From Phallusia mammillata (taxonomy: Eukaryota; Chordata; Ascidiacea; Phlebobranchia; Ascidiidae): a stretch of DNA of 64,000 nt. Both the position numbers and the translations under genes were made by a program. Position 1 is the first letter of the stretch, and each line of letters opens with the position of its first letter. Where the stretch lies: positions 5,802-69,801 of the forward strand of contig QLIY01000660.1 in assembly GCA_003260075.1 (NCBI GenBank), read 5' to 3'. Shown here piece by piece: positions 36,001-47,299 of this stretch. The notes below the pieces were generated by a model. The model ran no database searches and was not told where the DNA came from. It saw only the letters and a program-made list of their open reading frames with translations.

Positions 36001-39000
36001 AAGACATGTCAAAATTTACAGGGGAAAATCCATCACCTGAACCAGCTTCCAGTCAGTCAAACATCACTGCACTGCGCACTGATGAATCAGTTGCAAGCCA
36101 GTCAAACATCACTGCCAAAAAAACTTTGGAGAGAAAGGGTAAAATGGGTATTTTTTGGTACCATTCCAGTCACCTCTCAGCCAGCCCTGAATTGATGTAA
36201 AGCAGTGTTTATTTTTTCTACTTTAAAAGCCAGTTGATTAAAAAAAAAACACTTGAAACACTAGGGGTCTTTCGGTTTACAAAGGCAACCTAATATTTTA
36301 TATTTGTTACATTTTATGAATTTGGTACAGTAAAGGCTGCTATTGTTGTCCTAAAGGCGGCAGGTTTGTGTCTAGACTGGAACAAACTTATAATGAGATA
36401 ATTAAGGATGGTGCCAAGATGCCATTTGATCTACATTAGGTTGTAGGTTTAAAGTGACAATGTTAACAAAACATTTAATCAAAACAATAACTTACATGGG
36501 CATTAATTGAAAAAATTTGCAAGGCAAGGGATTCAGCACCCACATTCAGAACTATGGTTGTTGGTATTGTAAAAAAGATAGGCTTTAAAACTTTGCTGTA
36601 AGCTTTTTAAGTTGATAAACAAGGGCATTAAGAAGCACTGCTTTATACTTTTAGTTTTTCGTTGTTTGATTGGCTAACATATACTAATACATACAGAGGA
36701 AAATCACTCACCTGGATCAGATTCCAGCCATTCAAACACCCCTGCAACAAAAATTGAGAAAAAAGGTATGGAAACCATTTTTTTCTTTATTTACAGAGTG
36801 ACATAAAGTTATTTTCCATCTACAGTGAATAGAAGAATCCGAGTTCAGCAACAGGATCGTCAAAGAAAACATTCATCAGGGCATTCACAACGTCAAGGTG
36901 AGTTAAAAACTGAAAGTTGTGTAAGTCAAAATGTAAAATGAGTTTACTTTTACTGTTCAAACTTGGTTAACTATTTTTATTTGGTACAGAATGAAATACC
37001 AGAAATTTAGCACATTTTAGTTCAAACCTTTACCCCTCCCAAAGTCGTGTTTACCCACAATGCACCAACCTCACTTTCTTGTTGGCCCCAGTCAAATAAT
37101 GCCTTATGATAGACGGTCTAGCTCCAGCGCGTTCAACCATTATGCACCAATTGTGCCCTTCACTGTTTAGCACTCCATAACGTTTTAACGTTGCGCAGCT
37201 ATTTCGGTTTGGTGATTGTTTTAGTGCAATTGTGTCGCAATGCTCACCAAGTGAAATAAACTCCTATCATCTCACTTCCATTAAGTCCACCACAAAAACA
37301 CACTGGATGTCCACTAATGGGGCAAGAGGTTGAAGAGCACTGATTTATACCCGGATGTTTTAACAGAGAAACTCCTTGTTATTGGTGGGGGAGATTCAGA
37401 AAAAGATTGTGTGAAGTATGATGTAACAGCAAAGAAATATCAACATTTGCCAGTAAGTTTGCAAATGTTAAAACAAGCTCACTGTGAAATGTTGGAACAA
37501 AAATACAATTGCCACGAGAGCTCTAGAAAGTTGATTATGGTGCCGGAATTATCTCTCAACAAATACACATACCAATGATTTACTAGCAATTTTTAGACTT
37601 TTTTCACGACATTGTTTGTATTCAACACAACAGTACCATGAAAAGCTAATGTGCAATGAGCGGTGAATGTATACTTGTATAAGATGCTTACCCTGTTTGA
37701 TAAAAACTTTACAGAAACTGAAGCATGGAAGATGGGGATTGGCCTCTGCAAAAGTTGGGGACAATATTTATGCCTATGGTGGGTTTAATAAAGCTGCAGA
37801 GAAAAGTTGTGAAATGTTAAATTTGGCAACAAATGAGGAATGGCAATTGGTGCAAAATATGATGGAAGCTCGATGGAATGCGGCATCAGCAGTTATTGGA
37901 AGTAAGTGGGTTTGGTCCAACACAACAAACTATATCATACATACACAAGCATCAGACAAACAAGTTAATGTGCAAAACTTCTCTTAAACGTGGTTATCTG
38001 CCTCAAAACAGTGTTTTGTGCGGAACTGTTTTAAACAAGATTACAAACTTATTTAGCACACTTTGTACCACTTGTAACCAACTTTGAGCAGAAAAATATG
38101 TTTTTAGACAACATTTGTGTAACTGGTGGATGGAATAGTGGAGAACTTTCATCAGGTGAAGTTTATGATTCGAACAGAGACATATGGAACAAAATCTCAG
38201 ACATGATAATGAAAAGATCAAGACATGGAATGTGTTCAATTGCAAGTAAGAAAGTTTTTCAAAAATTTTGTAAATAAACTTGCAGCTTATATGTATATCG
38301 CTACTTTAAACATGTAACTAAAGTGTATTTTCTTGATTTTACAGGGAGTGTTTTTTGCTAAGGGTATTATTGGTTGTGTATTTTCATGTTTTTTATTTTA
38401 TGTTTTAAAAATCACTGTCATCTATTTAATCTTAACCTTTTTTTAAAAGGTTATTTTTCAAATGCAAAATTCTGTGTGACATGAGACAAAATAAAACACA
38501 CAAATCTCAAAATACAGATAAACTACAACAAACATTTCTTAAATGAACCCCAGATACACCCATGTGGATTTAATTCACAAAACATTTTTCTGTCAACTAT
38601 ACATGGAAGTTTGTACCAGTTTACTTCAGTATCTCACACAAACCTGTTTGTAGATTCACTTTACTGTGTTGGTGGGACTGAGGACAACTCCTGTGAGCAT
38701 TTTGATGTAAGAAGCAGAAAGTGGAATTTGATTCCACCAATGATCCATCGTGTAACATATGGTTTATCTTGTGTTGCATTGAATGGAAAGATTTATGTCA
38801 CGGGGGGGGGGTTTATGACTTGAAGTCAACCCTATATCTGTTTAAAGGAATAACAGTTTTTAAAAATGCCAGAATGATCAAAAACTGATGCACACAACAT
38901 CATCACCATAAAATACCAAATTAACATTATCTCAAAAACTTTAATTTCACAAGAATAATTGAAATGTTTTCTCATAAAAACACATTTTAATGTGAGTTTT

Positions 39001-40274
39001 TCTATGTGTGCTTTTGTTTCCAATAGTGAAATACATAAACAAGTATGTTTGTGTGTATGTTCGAACACTATGATCCTAATTCGATTCCTGGTAATTTGTT
39101 TGGTCAGATTTTCCAACAGTGGAAGGAACACTAATGTTTAAATTCTTCACAGGAGGTGGTCAACATATTTTTTCACCAACACCATCAGCATATCATGAAT
39201 GTTATGATCCAACTGCTCACAAATGGAGAACTGTGGCACCTTTGGCCACTGGACGTGCATATCATGGAGCTTGTGTGATTAATGAAAATATTTATGTTGC
39301 GGGTGGATCGAAATCTGGGTAAGAGTTATAATAGGTTTTGAAATTGTGTCTCCACATTTGATTTTAAACAAAAAGCCCTACCAACTCCATCGAGTGGTCA
39401 TTGGGATTGTTTAATGCCAAAACTAATTATGACCCAAGCAGCTGTTCCCCACCCCTCAAATCCAAATACAATTGCCTAAAAAAATTCTGCAATGTAATCC
39501 AAGGATTCAGTTGTTTTTTACCCTATGGTAGTCAGCCCATTACCCACTGCAGTTTGATTGATCCAGCTTATGTCATTTGGTTTCTCTGCATAGAGATATC
39601 ATAACATTAAATAATTTGTGATACTCCAAACCCATATTCTTTGACATGAGCTGTATATGAAACAATAGAAGGGAGATTTAATGATGTTTCTATGTTTCTT
39701 GATGTTTCTAATTTTTTATTTTACACTGGGTTTCACCATTTCAAAATTTTTTAACCGTGATTAATCTTGCAGCCAGAAACATATGTGTCTAAACACTTGC
39801 TAAGTTACCAACTGTCTTATTTATAAGACACAAAAGAGGGAGCACCAGGGCTGTAGGGTCAGACAGAGAAATGATCTAATCTAAATTGAAAGAATATATA
39901 TTGAGTGCTTATAGCAAACGGATGTACTTTTTGGTGTAATAGAGTGCCAACAAAGCCTAGTGATGCACCATGTTTTTATAAAACATTTGGGTCTGCATGA
40001 ACAGGAATGCAAAATTGTAAAGTATAGGTATAGAAGGAGTTCTACTGGGTTAGACCGTATGCATATAGTAGGTGTTTTCTATGTCGCTTTCACATATAGT
40101 TATTTTAGTTAACTTCTGCATTAAGTCTTTTTTTCAATTTTATAACATAAGGATGTTTTGTTGTACAGGGATGGTTTGAGTTCAGTTGAAGTTTACGACC
40201 CCACTGAGGATTCTTGGACACATTTGTTTGACTTAAAGAAACCTGTTCGTTACCACACAGTTGTTGCTTTGTAA
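33042..40274 (+). CDS. Kinase-kelch fusion gene B with expanded linker
   Basis: Fourteen exons: 33042-33211, 33422-34296, 34487-35463, 35570-35638, 35845-35925, 36022-36138, 36697-36765, 36826-36897, 37367-37452, 37715-37901, 38108-38245, 38654-38803, 39153-39318 and 40169-40274. First exon not identified. The kinase matches gene A: glycine loop AGRGGFGKVFIG, FVAIKCF, HGDMKPDN, ADFGCA, YYAAPEK. Exon lengths and phases are the same where comparable (170-nt kinase exon, 86-nt first kelch exon, 138- and 150-nt kelch exons). The linker contains about 21 tandem 15-residue PASSQSNITAPRTEE-like units, with three more in later exons. Six kelch units close the protein (ICVTGGWNS, SLYCVGGTED, IYVAGGSKSG). 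A G run in the linker exon shifts the frame, and another removes the donor at 38,803. Without the extra 8 bases the frame runs through, about 1,084 residues. Confidence 0.8.
34500..35455 (+). repeat. 45-bp coding minisatellite (SQSNIT units)
   Basis: About 21 imperfect copies of a 45-bp unit lie inside one exon. The true frame reads PASSQSNITAPRTEE with variable last residues. Another frame of the same DNA gives an NQLPASQTSLH open frame that is only a shadow. Unit order before the G run (GQSNTTEPRTEE then SSQSNIAAP) recurs later in the array, consistent with a duplicated contig end. Confidence 0.85.
34626..34636. repeat. G11 run causing a frameshift in the linker exon
   Basis: Other units have three bases between GCACC and AACT. 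Here there are eleven G, eight too many, so the frame is lost. Removing eight restores one continuous reading to the donor at 35,463. Confidence 0.8.
37185..37265 (+). repeat. Dispersed element with GCGCAGCTATTTC core
   Basis: AACGTTGCGCAGCTATTTCG followed by TTGGTG and AAGTGAAATAAACTC. Related copies lie at about 31,575-31,680 and 40,625-40,685, and in reverse at about 59,030-59,098 and 59,845-59,915. It looks like an interspersed short element; family unknown. Confidence 0.55.
38802..38811. repeat. G10 run over a kelch exon donor
   Basis: The run begins right after ATTTATGTCAC, where gene A has ACAG and then GTAATC. The donor of this exon in gene B is lost or unresolved. Confidence 0.7.
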
Positions 40275-41319
40275 ACAACAATTGATACAACGGATCTTAA
40301 CAAACTACCCAATGAACTATTCACAATTTAACAAAATTTTTAATGTGCGACCCAGTTCTTTTAACAGAGAAGTTTCCCACTGAAGCTCACTGAGGCTGGT
40401 GGTTCAACCAACATTGCCCTTTGTTTTGACTATCTTATGCTTAAACCTCACCCACTAATGTAAGAGCCAGCCACAACATTTTTTCAGGTGTAGTTGCAGT
40501 GCATTTATCACAATGCACTAATGTATGTCCTGTACTTTGTTGCTTTTTTTAATGTCGCATTGTTTCACAGTTATTTTCAGTTTGGTTAATATTTCATCAC
40601 TTTTGCACTTTTTAGCAAGGTGTTTCACTTTTTGTGACGCAAAGGTTATACAGTTGTTTCTAGCTTGGTGAAATAAATTAACACAAGCAAATTAGAATTG
40701 TGAACATTATTGTACTTCTAGCAGTTTGATGTGCACTTCCAGTATGGGTTGGTACTATTACACTTTTTTGAATTTGTTTAAATGTCAAAATATTTTTTGG
40801 TCTCAATTGATTTGTAGGGACAGCAATGCACAACTTTAGTTACCTATTTATCATAAATGTAAACCTAAATCATAAAGGAAAAAGAGAAAACAACATGTAC
40901 TAACTATAAAAAGGCAGACCTCATACAAGTATTTATTGTGGCCAACAGGATCAGATTTAACAAACTAGATGTTGTAAAACTAACATGACTCAGAAAACTT
41001 AATACTCAACACATTTTTGTAGCACATGATTTGTTGTAGTGAACACAAAATCTAATCCCACCTCTTTGCTTGCATGCTACCAGTGCTCCTACACTTCCTC
41101 TAAGCCTCTTAGTCACTGTGTTGTTTTCCTGACATAACCTTTGGAAGAGGAAATGTAGCTTGTGTTGCTACTCTGCATCATAGAACATCGCATTTGTTCT
41201 TTTCAAAATTTGTTTTGTCTAGTGTCTGCTGACTGATCAGCTGATAATGTATAACATAATTTTAAAAATAAAAAATAAAACAAAAGTATAACAGGCTTTT
41301 TGGGGCCATAGTTTTACTA

Positions 41320-41706
41320 AAGAACTTTTAATGAACAGTGGTGAAAGCCAACAAACCAATACAGACGATGTTGATCGAAAAACAATTGAAAGTAAGTTTC
41401 TGTTTTTGAATGATTTAAATGCTTTTATTGTTTTTGCAAAACAAAACACATTTTAATGCTATGAAGTTCATTGAAACTGACTAATTCCAATGCCTTAAAA
41501 CTAACAGTAAGGAAGCTTGTTACAGTTATATGTATTAATTTGCTTCGGGGGGGGGGAAAATAACCTTTGGAAGAGGAAATGTAGCTTGTGTTGCTACTCT
41601 GCATCATTGGACATAGCATTTGTAAAAAAAATGTCTAGTGTCTGCTGACTGATCAGCTGATAATGTGTAACATAATTTTTAAAATGAAAAATAAAAGGGG
41701 GGGGGG
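41320..41706. repeat. Duplicate of the ARM-TIR 2 first coding exon region
   Basis: About 41,230-41,546 parallels 41,640-42,058. The exon piece GGTGAAAGCCAACAAACC (41,336) matches GGTGAAAGTCAACAAACC (41,860). G10 runs at 41,547-41,556 and 41,697-41,706 mark the joins. The left copy has DDVD where the right has GDVD. Confidence 0.65.
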
Positions 41707-41829
41707 TGAAAAATAAAATAAAAGTAAAACAAACTTTTTGGGGCCATAGTTTTACTGAAGAACTTTTAAAACCTGGAAGTTAAAATGTATTGTTTGTCAC
41801 ATTAACGAATATCTGTAAGTTAATATAAT

Positions 41830-44800
41830 ATGGACAATAAAAGAAATGTACATTTCAGTGGTGAAAGTCAACAAACCAATACAGGTGATGTTGATCGAAA
41901 AACAATTGAAAGTAAGTTTCTGTTTTTGAATGATCTAAATGCATTTTATTGTTTTTGCAAAACAAAACACACTTTAATGCCATTAAAACTGACTAATTCC
42001 AATGTCTGGGAACTAACAGTAAGGAAGCTTGTTACAGTTATATGTATTAATTTGCTTCCATCGATATGATGCAATGTATATGTCCAGGTGGTTTCTATAT
42101 TAATTAATGTTAACCCTTTTTCTATACTACACACAGGGGGAGGCCCATCACATCTGGCTTACATTGAGTTGAACGACACTGGAACAAAAGCTGTGGAAGA
42201 AAAAGGTGAAAACTTATCGATTGATCCCTTCTCAAAGATTTCAAACAAAGTGATTTTTTCTTACTATAGTTCTAAAGTGCATAACCTCGCTGTGTGCAGC
42301 TGAGTTAATAGCAAGTTAATAAATATTTTCAATTCTAACAACTGAAAAACATTTAAAACACTATAAACTTCTGCTAATTATTCTTAAAGCTGTGCCAGCG
42401 AATATCAAGAATTACTGGGAGATGGCACTGCAAGACTTAGACAAGGACAAACAGGAACACAAAATGGGGAAGACAATAAAAAAAGCATTACCAGCTTTAC
42501 ATGATTACTTTATACAACATGGAGTAACAGTAAGAAGAATAGTATTCATGTGCATTTCGATGATTTTTTGGATTCCCAAACCATGCAATTACCAGAGTTT
42601 CTTCCCGGGATATATCCGGAAAAATTGAATGCTTTTTTAGTTGCACTCTTCAACCAGGGGTGCGACATCCACAGAGTTTCCGTAAATTAGAGGGTTCCCC
42701 AAGGTTTCTTGTAACAACTCAAACAGGAATGATAAATAGTACTGTTGTTGCAAACAGTACAACAGTGTTAGAACCCACGTTATAGCTCTCCAGGGGGGGG
42801 GGTACTGGGAGATGGCATTGCAAGACTTAGAGAAGGACAAACAGGAACACAAAATGGGGAAAACAATAAAAGAAGCATTATCAGCTTTACATAATTACTT
42901 TAAACAACACAGAGTAACAGTAAGAATAGTACTCATGTGCATTTATATGATTTTTTGGATTCAAAAACAATGTAATTATTAGAGTTTCTTCCCGGACATC
43001 CCGGGACAAAAATTGAATGCTTTTTTAGTTGCACTCAACCAGAGGTGCAGCATCCACAGGGTTTCCGTAAATTAAAGGTTTCCCCGAGGTTTCTTGTAAC
43101 AATTCAAACAGGAATGAGAAATAGTTCTGTTGTGTAAACAGTACAACAGTGTTAGAACCCACATTATATCTCTCCAGTTTGTGAAATTCGCGCTATAGCT
43201 CTCCAGTTGATAAAAATCTGGCAATTTGTAAAATGCCAAGATGACCGAGTGGTTATAGTGCCATCGACTTGTGTCACTAGGTTTTGGGTTCTAATCCCAT
43301 CTCGGTAGCTTTGTTTTCCCGAGCAAGAAACTCAAGCGCATTGCCCCAACCCAGTGAAACCTGATGGGTTGAACTAAATTGGACTCACCGACTAAATTGA
43401 AAACTGATTTCAATTTCAAAAATTGTTTTTAATTTTTTTGAAAGATTTAACAAAAAAATATTCAATTAACTTAAAATATAACAGGCAGCTCAACGGCGGC
43501 CTCGTGAACATATTGCATTTATGCTATGCCGGCCCACTAAAAATAAAAATGAAACACACAAACTAATATTATAAATTTAACAAAAGTCGAATAAAATACC
43601 GAGATTTTCCGGGATTGAGGTTGTTTTTGTCCCGGAATCCCGGGATAAGCCAAAGTGGGGGGGGGGTGAGATTTCCCGAGATTGAGGTTTTTTGTCCCGG
43701 AATCCCTGGATAAGCCAAAGTGGCAAATTTGAGAAACCCTAGTAATTACCCAGGTTAACACAGTGGTTCCCAAACTTTTTGCTGTTTGTATCTTGCAGAA
43801 AAGAAAGGCACTTGGGGATTATTTGGCGATAAACAGTGCAACTGAGCTGATTAAAGTCTATCTTGAGATTTTCCAACAAGAGCTTGGGGAAGAAAATTTT
43901 AACCGGAAGTTAGTTTTTATAGTTCTTTCAACAAACTAAAAAATAGAAAGAAATTGTTTTTTTCAATCTAGAACTTCGATGGAGGACTTTGAACTACTTC
44001 TTTCAGTTGTAACAAGTGGTACAGATTCAAGCACAACCTTTTCGGAGGCATTAGCAAGTTGTGGAGTTTTGCAAATACTGACCAGTTTTCTCAAAACAAC
44101 ATTCAACAAAAACCCGATCACCATAGTAATTTCGTTGCTTATTGTTATGGCTATAACATGTTAAATCCTTCAAATCTGCATTGCAGGATTTTTAATCTTA
44201 TGTTGCACACATGTAGAAATAATTGGTCAATTTTTTTGTGGTTTTTTAGTTGTCTTAAAGAATACAAAAAAGCAAACAAAGACATTTACAATATGTTTCA
44301 CAAACTTTTATCAAGACCAGTCCACAATAGTTGAACAACTTTGTTACCTTTTGAAGTTTTTACTTTGGATTGAAGTTTGATGGCATTTAAACTTTTTTGG
44401 TCCACAGACTGAGGGTAAAATTGTTGAGTTACTGTTTGCCAACCTCTACAACTGTTCATGGTCAAGCAGCAACAAAATATACTACGAGCAAGAAACTGTC
44501 GAACTGGTTGGATGGTATGCAACAGAGGCAATAGAAATGGTAAAGCGAGCGAACTCTATTTACAATATACAATTATGTTTTTATACCAACAAGCTATATT
44601 TCACAAAACAAGATGTTGTAAACCAAATGTATTTTGTTACTGCCAGTAGTATGCTGATGTGCAAAAAAATTAATAACAAATGGTTTTTGACATTTTTTGA
44701 CTTATTTCAGAACAACAAAAAGTCTACTTTTGCTTCACTCATATTAGCACATATCTATGAAGACAAAAATAATGCACCTAAAGCCGAAGAAGAAGTAATT

Positions 44801-47225
44801 TATCACCTAATTAAAGTACGGTGAATTTGTTTACAACAAATCATTTTTCTGTGGTGACTGGTGATGTTAATGGGGGGGGGGTACAATATGTTTCTTCATC
44901 ACAAACTTTTATCAAGACCAGTCCAAATAGTTAAACAACTTTGTTACTTTTTGAAGTTTTTACTTCGGATTGAAGCTTAAATCCTTACAAATGGCATTTA
45001 AACTTTTTTGGTCCACAGACTGAGGGTAAAATTGTTGAGTTATTGTTTGCCAACCTCTACAATTGTTCATGGTCAAGCAGCAACAAAAATACTATGAGCA
45101 AGAAACTGTTGAACTGGTTGGATGGTATGCAACAGAGGCAATAAAAATGGTAATGCAAGCGAACTCTATTTACAATATACAATTAAGTTTTCATATCAAT
45201 AAGCTATATTTCACAAAACAAGATGTTGTAAACTAAATGTATTTTGTTACTGCCAGTAGTATGCTGATGTGCAAAAAAAAATTAATAACAAATGGTTTTT
45301 GACAATTTTTGACATATTTTAGAACAACAAAAAGTCTACTTTTGCTTCACTTATATTAGCACATATTTATGAAGACAAAAATAATCCACCTGAAGCCGAA
45401 GAAGAAGTAATTTATCACCTAATTAAAGTACGGTAAATTTGTTTACAACAAATCATTTTTCTGTGGTGACTGGTGATGTTAATTCCACATAAAATACAAA
45501 TCAGAAATACCAAACTTAGATACTGTCAGAGGCAATTGGTCAAGGTGGTTTTCATCGCAAAGATGGTTTTTCAGCTCGAGAACTGGTTAAGGGTTTGACT
45601 GAACTTGCCAACAATGACACAAACAGCCAGTTCATTCTGCAAAGTGGAGCACTGCCTGAACTGATAAAACTGATTGATGAAGGTAACAAAACATCTGCTT
45701 TTTTTAAACACCATGATATTTATTTTAAGTAACAGCAGCAGGGGGGGGGGTTGGCTAAGGGTTTGACTAAACTTGCCAACAATGACACGAACAGTCAGTT
45801 CATTCTGCAAAGTGGTGCACTGCCCGAACTGATAAAACTGATTGATGAAGGTAACAAATTATCTGCTTTTTTTAAACACCATGATATTTATTTTAAGTAA
45901 CAGCAGCAGTATATTTAACAAAGATTTATAAATGTTTTTTTAACAGGTGATGTAGAAGAAAAAACTATTGCAGTGAATTGCATCTGGGCTTTGTCATTTG
46001 TCAAGGAAAACATTACAAAGATCAATAAACATGACAAAGTCATTGAGAAACTGAAAGCTTTGACAGACCACAGCAACAAGTTTGTGTGCTGTAAAATTGT
46101 TTGTAAAACAATCACAACAAATACCAAACAAAATTGATTCTCAAATGTCAAGAAAAACACAAAAAAAGATTTTAAATATTGAAATATTCGACTCTAATCA
46201 CCATGTGTATGTTTTATGGATATGATCCCCCAAATCAGTTGTTCTCAACTGGTGGTCTTTGTGGGTGGTCCAAATGGACGTCCACTATACTTGTTGATAA
46301 ACTGGAGATAGCTTTATATTACACATTAAAAGATCAAAGTGTTAGCTGTGAATAATTTATGTCCATTATTAAAATTCCGTTTTGAACAAACATATTTCGG
46401 GTTGAAATGCTTGTTGTGTATGCTTACTTTACTCTGGGAAATGAAATGATCCACAACATTCTTTTAATTAGGCTGGCCTGAAACGAGTGCAGAACCACTG
46501 CCCTAATATAGCAACCCTAATTACAACACCAAGGGGGGGGGGACAGATGCCATTGAGAAGCTGAAAGCTTTGACAGGCAACAGTAACAAGTTTGTGTGCT
46601 GTATAATTGTTTGTAAAACAATCACGACAAATACCAAACAAAATTGATTCCTAAATGTTAAGAAAAACACAAAAAATGATTTTAAATATTGAAATATTCG
46701 ACTCTAATCACCATGTGTAGATATGATCCTCTAAATCAGTTGTTCTCAACTGGTGGTCTTTGTGGGTCCAAAAGGACGTCCACTATACTTGTTGATAAAC
46801 TGGAGATAGCTTTATATTACACATTAAAAGATCAAAGTGTTAGCTGTGAATAATTTATGTCCGTTCTTAAAATTCCGTTTTGAACAAACATATTTTGGGT
46901 TAAAATGCTTGTTGTGTATGCTTACCTTACTCTAAACTGGGAAATGAAATGGTCCACAACATTCTTGTAATTAGGCTGGTGGTCCATGGCCTGAAATGAG
47001 TGCAGAACCACTGCCCTAATATAGCAACCCTAATTACAACACCAATATATTTTTAAAGAGATCTAAAAAAGGAGGCGGTGGGTGCATTGTGGCAGTTGAG
47101 AGAAGCTTACAACAACAAGCTAGATTTGGTGACAAAGGTTAAGATAAAAATACCAGACAATTTTCTAATGGGTGTTTTTTTCTAGAAGAAAAATGTGAAT
47201 CCACAACATATAATGTTGAGCTATA

Positions 47226-47299
<74 letters not shown>

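Noticed and set aside
44240-44395. Possible extra exon between ARM exons of ARM-TIR 2
   Set aside because: The phase needed gives an early stop, and the duplicate copy differs by indels, so it behaves as intron.
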